A stretch of DNA of 64,000 nucleotides, from NCBI RefSeq assembly GCF_001625305.1, contig NW_017804353.1:4130685-4194684 (forward strand), read 5' to 3'. The notes below the pieces were generated by a model. That model worked only from the letters and a program-made list of their open reading frames with translations. It ran no database searches and had not been told where the DNA came from. Origin of the DNA: Branchiostoma belcheri (taxonomy: Eukaryota; Chordata; Leptocardii; Amphioxiformes; Branchiostomatidae). Of this stretch, positions 43,115 to 56,800 are shown piece after piece; the first letter of the stretch is position 1; every line of letters begins with the position of its first letter. A program made the translations under genes and the position numbers.

Positions 43115-43620
43115 CACACACACACAAACATTACCGATTATGTTTTCTGACAGAGTTTAATGCTGTATTAAATTTAAATAATGTCTACAGCTGACACAAA
43201 CGCTAGCTGTGGTCGGGCTAATATCTTCCGACAGAGATGGAATAGTATATGTAGCTAGCTACTTCTCTATCAAATAGATGGCAAGATTTACTCTCACTCG
43301 CCTGTTGGAAAATAACAGGAATACTGTACTAAACCAACGACAGACAACAGCAGACGGCAAAGACTCTACGAAACAGTCACCATCTAACACTACCGGCGTG
43401 CAGAACGGCATCACTTGTAAACGGTAGTAAACTTAAATAGTTCTAGAAGTACAATGCAAAGTTTAATCTTAAAAGGCACGAGATGATAATGATAAGACGA
43501 CATTTTAACTAGTATATTAGTCTTTGCTGTATTGCTACTCAAACCCGTGTTGAATTCAGAACAAATGGAATAGTACAATTCAACGATAACATTAATACTA
43601 AACGTTTGCCAACGATATTG
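43115..43620 (+). repeat. Relic of the 3' end of an SLC22 gene between PTER copies C and D
   Basis: This stretch aligns in order to 28090-28740, the last intron and 3' flank of transporter gene 2. Shared features are a CA repeat, GAGTTTAATGCT, GAGATGGAATAGTATATGTA, the CAAATAGATGGCAAGAT block, and ATCACTTGTAAACGGTAGTA. Exon 12 of gene 2 (28402-28468) has no counterpart here, being replaced by unrelated sequence. It is a duplicated boundary, not a functional gene. Confidence 0.8.
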
Positions 43621-43812
43621 ATACCGAACGTCGGCAGACCATTCTACGTTCCCTGTTAGTTGTTTTGACTGCTTGTTTCGTCCTATCATTGTTACTTCGT
43701 CCGATCATTGTTAATTTGTCTGTAAAGCTTCCCAGTGTATGTATATGCCCGTACTGTTTGGGAATACTCTAAAATTGCTAACGTGATCATCCCGTAACTG
43801 TTCAATGCTGCT

Positions 43813-46800
43813 CTACTTAAAGGCGAGCCATCGTTTGGGATTCTCTATGAGAATCTTGTTGATGTCTTCTTCAGATATCCCTCTGTTTCTCATCTTGGGT
43901 ACGACATTCAGTAGGATGTGGGAGTAGCCGTGGCCGCCGTAGTGCATCTAGAAACAAGAAACAATCTTCGTCATTTTCTCTTCCAACTCAGTGATTCACT
44001 GGTGATAGTAATATAACATCCTTTGTTGCTACCGTGTACGGAGGTTTTGTTCATTGTTTAACTCAATTAGTGACAGTACATGTATGTACATGGCTTCACT
44101 ACATGTTTTCAATGTGTCTGTTTGCTTCTTGTCCACAGTAATTGGATGCAGTAGAGTAACAAGAAGTGATGAGGGAATGGTGTAACCACAGACTGACAGG
44201 AAGGTTAAATGGGAGGTCAAAATGGTCTCCCCACAGGCTGGGAGAAAACGACAATGGAATATACCAAGAATTATATTAGTGAGTAATTCGCAATATTTGC
44301 TAAAGTAAAGGTATTCACAACAACTATAGATAACGTACGGAGGTGTGAGATCTTCGATTTCTTCTTGTAATTGTCTTCATGATTGTAATTTGACAACGCA
44401 GATCAATCCATACTACCCCATAGATCTTCTTGTGTCAACGATATAGTTTACCAACGTACGGGAAACGAAGAAAAGCCTGACACGTAAAAGGCTGACAAAC
44501 CCACCAGCCTGTGTTTGGTATCCACGTCGTGAGAGATGACGACTCTGTCAGCGTGCCCCTCCTCCAGCACCTGTCGTATCATGCGGATCCGCATGGCGTC
44601 GTTCGGCATGTCTATGTCCTGCCACTGGGTGTGGGAAACCTCCAGGCCGAAGAAGTCCCACTCCAGGTAGCAGCCCAGAGAGGCAAACTCGAGAACGTCC
44701 TCCGGCTCGAAAAACGTACCTGTGATTTGGATTTGGGGCAATTAGACTTTTTAACAGAAGGCATTGCCTGGAGTCCAGCTTTGTTAGCTTTGGTCCGCTA
44801 AATCTAACGAGGCTGGACTCCGAGCATTGACAGAAAGCAGGCACATGAGGCATCCACACAACACCAATCTATTAAGCAGAGATTGGTTGGGAAGATTGCG
44901 ACCTTCCTCTGACTGACCCATCCCACCGGCAGAAAACGGGGCTCGTCAGATGACTAAAGTTCATGGTATTTCCATCTAAACTCTGCCGGGAGAGTAGACC
45001 AATTAATTCAGCTGTTCTTTTTTCGGTAAAGTGAACTTACTGTCAATGTGTGACATCACTGTTGCGCTGATGTCACCGCCAGCTTCCTGCAGTATCCGGA
45101 CGATCTCATAGGGGGCGTCTGTGTGCCCTCCAGGGTGAATGATGACAGGACAACCTGTCTCACTCTGTGCCGCAGCCGTGGCCTGCAGAACTTTCCTTTC
45201 ATTGTCTAAACAAAAAAAATGAAATGGATACTTAGTAAGAAACCCCGAGAAACCTTTCTTACACATGTTTTGCTTGTTTGTTTGTTTGTTTGTTTGTTAT
45301 TTGTTTACTCCTTTACTTAGAAACAAGAAATTATGAACGGACTTTCATGCCTTGCTTATGTCGAGTAGTTTTAGCCCAAGATGGAAACGGTCGTGTTCAG
45401 GGCCATCTTGTGGCTTCAAAAATTAATTGTTCCTATAGAAGTGTGTATTTTGAGAACGCCAAAGATAGTCAGTAGCGGAGGTAGAACAGTGCGCCAAAAC
45501 TTCTGTTTCCCGGGTTTCCCAGCCACATAACAGCACGCATATCGCTGTAAGGATAATTATCGATATAAATGTCGATATAAATATCGATATAAATATCGAT
45601 ATAGATATCGATATAAATGTCGATATAAATGTCGATATAAATATCGATATACATGTAATAAAGTTTCTTACCGGTGAGCGGCCAAGAACAGCCGATCTCC
45701 CCGATCACCCCGCACCTGACGTCAGTCCCATCGGCCCCCTGGGTGATGTCGCGGACCAGGGTAGACACCAGTTGTTCCTGTGTAATCCTGTCCATGTTGG
45801 AGGGGTGGGTGTTCGCCGTGAAGTAACCTGCATATTAAGATATTGTAGAACAGTTATAGGGTTTTTTTTTCTCATCCCAATGTGATCTTGACCTCTCTCT
45901 CTATCTCTCTCTCTCTGTCTCTCTCTCTCTTTCTCTCTTTGTCTGTGAGTGTCTGTTTGTAATAGTGTGGAAGTTCTTAAATAACCCTCTATCATAAGAT
46001 AAGACCTCATTAGGTGGAGAATATGATCAACTGATATAATTCATGCAAAGGAGGATCTTGTTTTAATAATCAATGATAAATTGTCGGCATTCGTCAAGTT
46101 TAACATCATTTGGCGAAGATGGTATTTCATAATATAATGTTACATGTCGGAGTCTGTCCCTTCTTTGGCTTGGTGTGAAAAATTTAAAAAGGGGTTTTGT
46201 TTTTCTAGAATTACATTCCTTACCTGCTCCACAGATAACATTCACTCCTGTTTCCATGGAGATCTGCTTCAGTTTTCCAACATCCCTGTTCAGCCCGAGG
46301 GTGGTGCATTCAACAATGGAAGAGCCTCCGTTCTTTCTGAACAACTTCAGCTCTTCCACCATGTGGTTCTCCTCCCCATGTAGACTCAGGTTTTCTGAGA
46401 AACTGTACCTTGAGTAGAATACAATGAAGGTTAACATTGAAGAATTTTAAAAAAATGGCTGAATTGAACAATAGACAGGACTACCACAATAATAATTGTC
46501 CCATGTTGACTATCGATATCCCAAATCGTATTAAATGGCAAAATTGTTTTGTCCAAATAGCAGACCAGCTACCATTGAAGTTTCACAGGAAGACTTCCAT
46601 TAAACCAATACTTTATTCCTTTTCTGGGCAGAAATTTGGCTTTTTTCCAGTGTCAGTCTGAAGCTAATAGTACTATTTAGTATTTCATTTTTCAGATTTG
46701 CCTCCCTGTTAAGCGTCCCGCATTTTTTCATTAACAATGCCCATCCACACTCTTCAATCTAAATTCTTCCTGGCTCATCAAAAATGAAAAACCTACGGAT

Positions 46801-47780
46801 ACTGTCTGATGAACCCCAGATTCTCCACGGTAAAGGACAGCGTATCCGGGCGAGGTGCATGCTGGGGCGGGTCGGACCAGTAACAGTAGAAGTCTGCCAC
46901 CAGGTGTTCGTGTGTCAAGGTTTTACCCAGAATGCCCGGGTCAATCCAACCGCACACTGGAAGAAAACGTGTGTAACGTCCTTAGCAGCGGTTGCCATAG
47001 AACATGACAATTTACTTTCCATAGCCCTGAAATGAATATATGCATATATAGGCCCCTATACCGACAGTGATTTTGACGTCAGTTAGACTTGTTAAGTGCT
47101 AGAGTTATGATGCTTTATTTTCTATCTTGGGTATTTTTGCCTAATTTGCAAACATTTGCTTACAGGTCCATGGAACCAACACCGTACCTTGATAGGTGAC
47201 AGATAGTTTGCAAAGTGTTAGTTTTAGGGAAAATGTCAACAAATCGTAAGTAACAAATCAACAAATCGTAAGTACCCATTATACATATATATATATATAT
47301 ATTTAAAAACAAAATTATAGCAAAATAAACCAGTGAAGAAGCTAAGCAACACTTGAATAAACCAAACCAAGAAATATAGCAGCTACAATGACAATGAATA
47401 AGACTATCTAATAGGGAATTAAGCTAATAGAATATTGGGTTGTTTATGAGGTTTTGTTTTAAAGTGCTCTTAAAGTTCAAGAAAGATGAATTAGTTCGTA
47501 AACTCCGGTGTAAAGTGTTCCAGGTAATGGGGAATCAAGTCATCATGGTGAACATTATTTGTTACAATCGTTACAATGTCTAGTGTTATATTGATGATGA
47601 TCTGAGTTTAAGCTAAAAAGGTGTTTGAATTGATCTGGAAGACAGGAACTAGAATGAAATATTTTATGTACGAAGAGAGATCTATACACAAAATCTTGCC
47701 CATATATCAATCAGCTAATATACTTGCACTAAATGTCCAACACGACACTTGCACTTACCTGTCTGAATTTGCCCTTTCAT
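43813..47780 (-). CDS. PTER: PTER-type amidohydrolase copy D (intact)
   Basis: Exons in transcript order: 47780-47759, 46956-46797, 46408-46224, 45827-45672, 45205-45041, 44719-44505, 43947-43813; 345 residues without a break. All predicted metal ligands of the family are present (THEH, GEIG, IIHPG, MSHID, SHD). It differs from B at scattered sites: MKGQIQT start, FYCYWSDPP in exon 2, GYFTAN at the exon 3/4 junction, WLAFK at the end. The exon 2 acceptor region (TTTTCTTCCAG) differs from the other three. It has its own promoter block. As the only copy combining an intact frame with that promoter, D is the best candidate for the main expressed gene (inference). Confidence 0.93.
45549..45656. 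repeat. 12-bp tandem repeat (TCGATATAAATR)n in PTER copy D intron 4
   Basis: About eight units of TCGATATAAATA/G. Copies A and B hold a single TATCGATATAAATATAG at the equivalent place, so the array expanded only in copy D. Confidence 0.9.
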
Positions 47781-47895
47781 GTCTAAGACACACCAGTCTG
47801 ACTGTAAGTCAAAGTAAATAAGTCTGAATACAGTCCAAACACTGATCATTTGGCATAATGAGCCAACAAAGGGCAATGGTTTTTCCGCAAAATCA

Positions 47896-48363
47896 AATTC
47901 ACAAGTCATCAAGTTGATGACTTGTGAATTGGTAATGTAAGGGGTTGAAAAGGACACTTTATGTATAATGCAAGAGGCCATCGGCTATTGAAGTTATTGT
48001 GGCCAGTATGATAATCTGGTCAATGCAAATTCGATGCTTTGATCCCTTCTACATCAAGGACATGTCATATGTTGCCGACAACGCCAAATGTAACCGAGGT
48101 GGTGTTCAGGTTCTTTTGGATGCTGCAAGGGAGACTAACTACAGGGCTAGCAAGAACACACGCAGGACACAGACATTGACGTTACACACGCACGGGAACA
48201 ATACAACATTTACTACGATTTAGCACCTATACGACATGTCCTTGATGTAGAAGGGACCAAAGCATCGAATTTGCATTGACCAGATTATCATACTGGCCAC
48301 AAAAACTTCAATAGCCGATGGCCTCTTGCATTATACATAAAGTGTCCTTTTCAACCCCTTACA
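47896..48363. mobile_element. Foldback element with about 135-bp arms upstream of PTER copy D
   Basis: TGTAAGGGGTTGAAAAGGAC at 47936 is mirrored by the right end at 48363. Inverted homology runs inward through ATCTGGTCAATGCAAATTCG and CATCAAGGACATGTC on the left and their complements on the right. The roughly 160-bp centre has no recognisable gene. Immediately to the left is a perfect 17-bp-arm palindrome (47896-47930, AATTCACAAGTCATCAA arms). Copies A and B have the uninterrupted flank (GTGAATTGTTAACTTGGG); copy C has a rearranged remnant. Confidence 0.75.
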
Positions 48364-48899
48364 TCAACTTTGGTGTAAACATGGCTACTGGGTTAATGGG
48401 ACAGGAATAACAGATATGTTCTAAATGTCTAATGTATCGTCAATCTATTCGTAAAAGCACTGGTCGCTAAAATATCACTGTAGCAAGCTCCCAGAGCCTT
48501 ATAATACTAGTAAATATCTACATAATTTTTTCTAGCACAAAGAAAAGATCAAAGACAGTTTGTCCGAAATGATAAACACACAACGTGTAAACATTTTGTA
48601 ACAAACGGTCTTTCTGTGTGTGGTAGGATTTGGGATAACTTAAGATTACAGTTAGTACTTACGATTACGGTTACAGATCTAATACGTACGGTACCTTAGA
48701 CTCTCACTCTAAGGAACTAGTTTCTAGACTCTCACTCTAAGTAACGCCAAAGCCTGGTCGATTTATATCTGATGTGACTTTTATGGTACAAAGCAAAGGA
48801 ACATACAACGGATCTATAACCACAATACTAAAGTAGACAAAGACAATGGAAGCAAGTACCTGTACAGAAGTTGTGACGCAGGGAAACTACTAAACTAAC

Positions 48900-49115
48900 C
48901 TTGGTACTGGAACGGACGGCAGGAAACAGAGCGGTGAAGAGCAGTAGAGAGATTTTCGGGTGCGTCCCGCTATTGAATACCATACGCGGAGGGCGGGGCG
49001 ACATCTGCTTTGGTGGAGGCGTGGTCAGGATGGTCAGGCTTTGGCCAATGACGCCACGTGTTCTCACCACGTGACCCAAGACCGTCTAAACTCAGTGATT
49101 GGCCTGTTACACCAT
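48900..49115 (-). promoter_or_regulatory. Promoter and 5' UTR exon of PTER copy D
   Basis: Near-duplicate of the block at 42794-43010. It has two CCAAT boxes, two CACGTG E-boxes (about 49054 and 49069), CACGCCTCC and CCCCGCCC boxes, then a leader exon ending at 48900 with donor GTTAGT. Here the TATA-like word of copy C reads TATTCAATAG, so the TATA-like element may not matter. Exact start not determinable. Confidence 0.65.
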
Positions 49116-50869
49116 CCCCCGCCACACGTAATGATGCTCCCGCATCACTAGCTACCTAACTACCTAACTTAAGTACAGAGGGTAACTTCGCTAACTAATT
49201 AAATAACTAACTACCTAACTCAGAAATCCGAAATTGAACAGGAGCTAAATAAGCAACCTAACTTACTCACCAAACTTTTGTGGGGAAAAAAATTCAGTGC
49301 AAAAGAGAAATGCCAATAAAAAGCCTACAAACACGCTAAAAATACCCCCAAAACCCAAACCTCTGCTTGGAGAGTAACCCAACTGACGCGAGAGCGGATT
49401 TGGAAAGGGGTATATTTAAGTGAAACATCGCGATTCAAATCCAATCTCTGCGTCGCTTTGTGTCACCGACTCTTTGTTGCATCCCACCTTGGCGTGTTTT
49501 TTTTTCCAAATTAATACATGTTGTTTTTGCATTGTTGACGCTGTGTTGTATTCTAATCAAAACTTTCCCTGGCGTTTTTGTTCCTGCTCAATCGTTGTAA
49601 CTATGCACATGTTTGTTCTTGGCACCGTTGATCACATTTCTGTGGTTTTGATCTGTTTGGACGTGTGGATGAGTAAACTACGTTGTTGTTGCAGTCATTG
49701 ACCTGCTATACTGTTATTTCTAGTCCGGAGATGGTTACTGCCTTATGTTCGGTCTTGATTGGATTGTCCACTGATGAAGTTATTCATTTTTGTTTGATCT
49801 TCTCGGATTGACTGTAGGAAGTGGCAAGCTTTGTCTACTGCAGTTGGTGATGTGACTACTAGTAGATATATGGGTTCCAGGTCGCCAAGGTCTCTTCCAC
49901 TGGCAAAGACAGTGTCCCTTAGATCAAGGACATATATACAGTGTATAATGTCCTTGCTTAGATATAGTACTCAGCTCTACCTGCAGCCATTGTAATATTA
50001 CGCGTTATTCCTACTTACGAAACACCCGAGATTTCCCCAAGACTATTGCGCACCGCCGATAACACAACCTGCCGTTATCTGCTTATACTCATAGGAAACA
50101 GGAATATTGTGAAGCTAACGTCATGACAGGAAAACAGTCAAGAACAGCTGCATGTCAGATTACATCATCATGATAAGTCAGGATATTTTATTGAAGTGCA
50201 TGGAACATTATGATGAGATCACCTTGCCAGCTGCCGTTGGTTGTTTAATCCGCTCTAAGTATAATTCAGGAAGATACTCGGAGAGCCAAAGACAGCTGCA
50301 ACTTTGAGAGTGTTATCTACGTGTGTTTTAAGTACATTGCATTTCCTCTTTAGAGCAATATTTGCGCATCACCATCTTTAGATCATATGCCAAAACTTCG
50401 AATGAAAGCATACAAATATGAAACGGCAAGACATCTGGATGCATTGCTGACCAAATATTTTGTTTGACATTGCCTTCTCCTATGTTGACGACCACTGTAG
50501 GATATTAAGTTAATTCAAGATGGCACTACGGTATTTCAGATAACATTGTCTGATCGCCCAGTGTATCCGTATCTATAATTCAATTGCTAGCTAGGTGCAC
50601 CTTCTTCCCTTTAAAACATCATCAACACTGGTTAAACTCTAGCTTTCATTTGAAATGTTATCAAGATATTGAAATCGGAAAAGTAAACAAAAGGTAAAAA
50701 GGTAAAAAGTTACAAAACAACATCAAATCACCGTAGGGTGTATTTAAAGTTTTTAGGTTACGGAAGTTGAAAACGGAAAAGAATACGTATTATGTAACCT
50801 GAGGCATAGGAAGCTACATCAATCGACCAAAGTGTGCTGTTTAACACCTTCCTATGTGCCGAATGTTTG
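49116..50869. other. Intergenic spacer between PTER copy D and transporter gene 3
   Basis: About 1.75 kb with no supported exon. It begins with a simple CTAACTAACTAC-type repeat (about 49145-49262), also found upstream of copy C near 43035-43070. The rest is AT-rich without recognisable elements. It should contain the 3' UTR of the gene to the right. Confidence 0.5.
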
Positions 50870-53800
50870 TCAGACATATCCGTGATTTTCAGTTCCCTGC
50901 TCTTCTTTCTTCTCTGGTTTCTTGATCTTCAGAGTCCTGAGTGCCTTGTTGAACACTGCAGCCGCCACGCTGTGGGTTTAACACAACAAAATGCATTTTT
51001 AAATGAAGAACATTCTGCAAAAAAGAACATTCTACAAAAACAGAACGAAGATGATCTATTCAGGCATCTTCTTCTTCTTCCCAGTACGTGCAAATCTCAA
51101 TTGGTTGTCAACTTGAGGGCTCCAGCACGGTGGGGGTGGGGGTGGTCGCTCGTACAAGTTTTGTGTTTGTATGCTATGGGCAAGGGCCACTCCCTGTCCG
51201 CCACCGAGAGCAGGGTGGCGGTAAGTACCCGATGGATGGACGGATGACATCGCCCTTTGACCATATCATAGTAGAACCTAGAATATAGTCTATCATCATG
51301 GCCAAAGAGTACATTTTCTTCTGGTAGATGTCTTATAAGGATAGAAGAAGTGTGGTCACAGATTTCTTTGACTATCTTGTAAGTTTTTTGTATATGTAGA
51401 TGTTGCACTGTTCATATAATGAAACGCAAAAACTTGCTTGGTCCTTGGGAAGATTGCTTGAGAAGGGAATTACCAGAGGAGAGGGCGCACATGTGCTTCT
51501 CTGTGGAAATGGCAGAATGAGTTCAACACAAATGAAGATGGGCTCTACGTTGATTAAGGTTAGACATCCAGGTAATACGATACGCCACAAAGCAGTTACA
51601 ACTGGATATGGTTTTGGATGATGGGCTCTGTATCTAGTGGACTTAACATTCTTTTGGACATGCTTGACGGAAGCCACCACCTTTCTAACGTCACAAGAGC
51701 ACAAGAACAAGAACAAAAAAAAAGCGATTCCTATCTCACCCTTTCCCGAACTCCTCCCCGTCCTCCAGTGTCTGCGGCAGCTGTTGGCCCTTGGTCTCGG
51801 GCAGCAGCATGCAGAGCAGCCCGGCCAGAACCGTCATCACGCCGAACAGGATGTACGGCGCGGGCCGCCACAGGTCAGCCAACAGCCATACGAACGGAGA
51901 CACGATGGATCCTATCCTTCCTGCCGTGGACGAGAACCCCATGCCTATGTTTCTGGGGAGGAGAACCATCAGAAAAGATACAGGTGTGATCATGAATTCA
52001 GTTGGACCGTTGGTATGATGTGTCTCGTATTTGATCAAATAAGCTGTTGATTTTTCGTTTGAATGTTCAGGCTGCGTTTAGTTATGATGTAAGAAAACAC
52101 CGGTCAAATTTGTATAAGAATTAAACGAGGTTCTTTAACCAGATGTTTTCACATCGGACGCGTCTCAGTGACCGCCTGTCACCTTCTTCAGGGCAACAAT
52201 GACTGGTTCTGATTCGTACTGCAGGTAGGTGTCGCTGCCGCAATATTACAGAGGTCACAAACGTAAAATTAGTAAAGTACAGTAAATTTTTTCCGCTACG
52301 GTACGTTACTGTGTATATGAAGTTGTTCCTGACCGTGTGACTGTAGGAAACAGCTCCACAGTGTAGATCATGGTGCTCTGGAAGCCGCCGGTGATACAGA
52401 ACCTGGAGATCATGGCTACTGCTACACGGCCGGGACCTGCAAAAAACAATAGTAATTTGTGAGTCAATGTATATCTTGCTTCTATCCCATGGAATTCTAG
52501 ACTGGATACCATCATGGTTAGTTTACGTCTGCTCACACAGTCGCTACCGACCAACCAGTAGCGACTGTGCATTGGCAAACTACTTAATCAGCACCAAGGA
52601 GAGGGAAACATCAGCTTAAAGTAAACTAACCAGGATGGTACCCATGCTAATGGAATTCCATTGCAGTGGCAAATTATGAAATATCAAATTATTGTAAGGT
52701 ACTGTGTTAAGGAGTTGCTGTCATGCGGTCCGTAAAGACTGTTTCCCAAAGACAAAGTCAGTTGCACAGTTGCACGTATGAATATGTGACTTACCGGCAG
52801 GCAAAGCTGCTGTGATGATGAGACCAATACCGGTCAGCAGGAGGTACGCAAAGACTGGCAGCTTCCGCCCAAACCTGACGGAAACCAATAGATGATTCAA
52901 ATTAATGACATCGATAGAATTCTTTATGAAAAATGTTAACAAATTTGTAGACAGTCACTCTACTATATTTGTGGTAGCTCACCGTTCTTGCAGGAACAGA
53001 AGAGTCAAGTACGCGGGAACCTCCACAGCAGCCCCTAGGAGAGAGTTGGCGTAAACACTCCCGCTCAGGTCCGTAATGTTCAGGGCGATGCCGTAGTAAA
53101 CAATGTTGTTGGTAAACCTGGCAGGGAGAAAAGACATTCACACAGATATCACCTCACACTCAATGTGGTATGCAAGGACACAACATAACACTTCGTAGTG
53201 TGGTGTTTTCTTCAATCCAACTTTTCACATCCGTACCTACATGTATAAAGAGTATAACGCCGCCAGAGTGAAATATTTTAAACGATTGTAAAATCACTGA
53301 ACGTAGCATAACAAAACATACAGTAAGTAGCTTCACGACATATCTGTATCTGTATCTGTATCTGTATCTGTATAGCCGGTATAACCGCCTTTCGGCGTAA
53401 CACACCAGCTTCGCAGGCACGCGGCGCGGCGGCAGCTGGCTATATTACACCGATCGACTTGTTACACCTAACCCTTGAACTTCTAGCTCTAGACATTGTT
53501 TAAAGCTATCTATTGACAGTGCCCCTACTGTACTTGGTGACAGTGAGTTCCACTCTGCGATAGTTCTAGGAAAGAATGAATTCTTGAACACCTCAATCCT
53601 TGGTTGATAACTCTGGTACTTGAATGCGTGGCTATTTCTTGTTCTCTTCTGGGCTGGTATTAGGTACTTAGTAGTTGGGACATCCACCAGTTTATTAGTC
53701 ATTTTGTACATCATGCATAGTCTAGACATCTTTCTTCTGTCTTCAAGTGAGGTCCACTGTAGGTTTCATATCCTTGAATATTCGAAGTTGACCTCATAGT

Positions 53801-56800
53801 TTGATGCCGATAAAGTCGAACGAACATGTAAAGGTGATTACTACATCATGATGCTACGCTGTTGAGGAAATAGAGATGTATAGATGTTTGTACCATATGA
53901 AGAATATGATGAGACTTCTTTTCCGTGTGTTGGGCGTCCGCAGAATGTCCAAAAATGTGTAACTTCTGTGCGTTTCTTCTTTTTCTTTCCCGTCTTTCTT
54001 TTTCTCGTCAGTCTCCGTCTAAGAACAACATTCACGGTCACTCCAGGTGTCAAATAGATGCCATTGTAAGAGTAGGAATTAATCATATTTTGCATGAGTA
54101 GAATCTTGATATAAAAGACTGCTTTGTTATTAGAAAAAAATACCGAAACTCGTGATTAGCCCCACTCGATTGTAACACTCTATCAAAGACAGATCGACTT
54201 GTGCTACCCCTTGTTGTTTGAGTCATTAGGATTCTTATTCTATATTTTTTTGTACTTTGTTCATATGTTTTGTCGTACATTGCCGTGTGCAATTGTCGTG
54301 CAATGAAGGTCTTCTTCTTAGCTTACGCATACCCTTGTGTCATCGGCTTCGGTTGGATCGTCTGCGAACACGTGATCAGGCAGGTCAACTCTGTTCATCT
54401 TCGCCATTTTCTGTATCAGTGCTTTGGCCTTCTCTTTGTCACGTGACAGCAGCCATCTTGGACTCTCTGGGCACCACCTATGACCATGAGTGATACAAGT
54501 CTAACCATTTTTTGATCTTGGAGTTGTTTCGTTAACACATCTACCGTTCTAGTGACCACGTCGCATATAGTTCAATAATAGTCATTGTGTCGACTGTTTT
54601 TTCCATGCGCAATGATAAAATTGATGATCATCGTTATGGTGAGGATGATATTAGTTGAGTAACCTGTTCAATTATTGGTGCATTTTGTAGTTTGAAGTTT
54701 ATTTCAAACATAAAGCGGCGAGAAGCAGCACTCCAGTCAGAAGCCCTGTCTGGCGTCTGGCAGGCATCGAGGACATTACTGGTTGTGAGAAGAAAATTCC
54801 TATATCCTAGATTTCAAACAGTTTTTTTTTTCAGTAATGTCGACCAATAAAATTGAATTAGGAAAGTTGTGCAAGAAGAGAGTTCCTATATTCTAGAGAT
54901 TTAAAAAAACAGTTAAACAGTTAAATTATTTCTCTGGCAGACTGACCAGTAGAACGGAATGAAGAGCAGGTTTGGTAGGGAGATGGCGAGTTGCAGGGCT
55001 CTCCAGTCCCGGACGCCGAACGCGATGCCGGCCAGGATCATGGCGCCCACCGAGAAGAACACGGGCCGCAACACGCCCACCTTCACCCGCTCACTGGGGC
55101 CTACAAACTCCGCAACTGCCGAGGGGAAAAATGTTGGATGTAATCTCCAAGCAGATTTTGTGGGACAAGCTTAAGGGGAGTCTCTATTGGGTAGCCTGAG
55201 TGTCAGCTTTCGTCCGCTCCCTAAGATCCGCTCCCCACCAACAAGCGAATCTTGGGGAGTGGACGAAAGCTAACAAGGCTGGCACTCAGGCTATCTATTG
55301 GCCGCCTGTATCCCTTTGCGTAATGTAACCATTAGCTGCCTCACCAATCTGCCGCAGAACAGAAGGCTTCAAGGCTCAAGTAGGTGAGCAGTTTGAGGCA
55401 GGAGTTTACCACCGCCTGGTTTGGGACCATCAACGGTTACAGGAAGCCACAGAATCTACCGTTGCCCCACAGAATCTGCTTGGAGATTACTGGATGACGA
55501 TATGTGTGACTAGAAAGGTAACATTTGCAAAGCAAATGCATAATGTTCACCTTCACGTGGCCTAACAAACTACTGCTCTGTTCATTCTTACTCAAACACA
55601 TTTACATACTATCATATGGAGACCAGCCCCTACAGCTCTAGATCTATGACGTCCTGCTACATAATGTAACCTATCACAGGGTGTCTACTAGAGTACCTTA
55701 TACCATGGCGGCAGACGTCTGGTCCAGGTCATTGCCTTGAGTGTTTGAAGAAGAAGAAGAAGAGGATACATAGCAAAACCGCTTAGTATGTTTTCCCTCT
55801 GCGAAGCTGGTGTGCTTATACTCCGAAGTGCGGTTATACTGGTTGTACGGATACAGATACATTTTAGGACGATAACCGGCGATAGAACTAACCCATGACC
55901 GCTGACGTGTTGACGACGCCCGACGTTGCCGCGCCCACGAACATGCGGAAGATGATGAACAGAACCACGTTAGGAGAGAACGCCGTGGCCGCGCCAAACG
56001 CAAACTGGATGGCCAGTGACAGGAGGTAGGCCCAGCGGCGACCGATCCTGATAAATAGACAATTATGTTCATCTAATATGTGTTAGAAAAGTATAAAATC
56101 CTATCTTAAAGCAGATGAAATCCTATCGTTAAGCACAAGAATCCTATCTTATGCACAAGAAACCCTATCTTTAAGCATACCTAAAATCATGTTTGTAAAG
56201 GTACACACCAGGAAAGAAAATGAATATTTAAACAAAGATTTAATATGTGCCGAAAGAATAGACTTTGCACGTAATTATTAATATAGGTCAGTGGGCGACA
56301 ACTGATAATGATTCTGTACCCTGACAGGACATTTGGAAGCTGCTCACCTGTCAGACAAGTCTCCAAACCCCAGAGCCCCCAGCGCCACCCCCACCATGTA
56401 CAGGGATGTGGTCAGTTGCCGTACACCTTTGTTACTGCACACTAGATCCCACTACGGGGAAGAAAAAAAATCAACAACACTTCAGCCGTTCTTTATTTTC
56501 CAATTCGTCAGAGCTGATGGACAAATAGACTGGCTTCGCGTCAATATTGCTTGATAGCAAAGCCTATTTGTGCAATGTTAAGTCTGCATTGTTGTTTGTA
56601 CAGCTATATATGAATGGCGGTTTTGTATTGAACGTATGTAGTGGTGGTATATTTCGGTAGACATTTAGTTTTTTGTCGCATGGGATGAACGTTTGGGAAA
56701 GATTAAGGTAAAGGTACATTCTTGCCAGCTCGAGACGCAATTGAAAAGACTATTCCCATGCTTCCTGCGTTATTTCCATGAGACTAACGGCCAATCTTTA

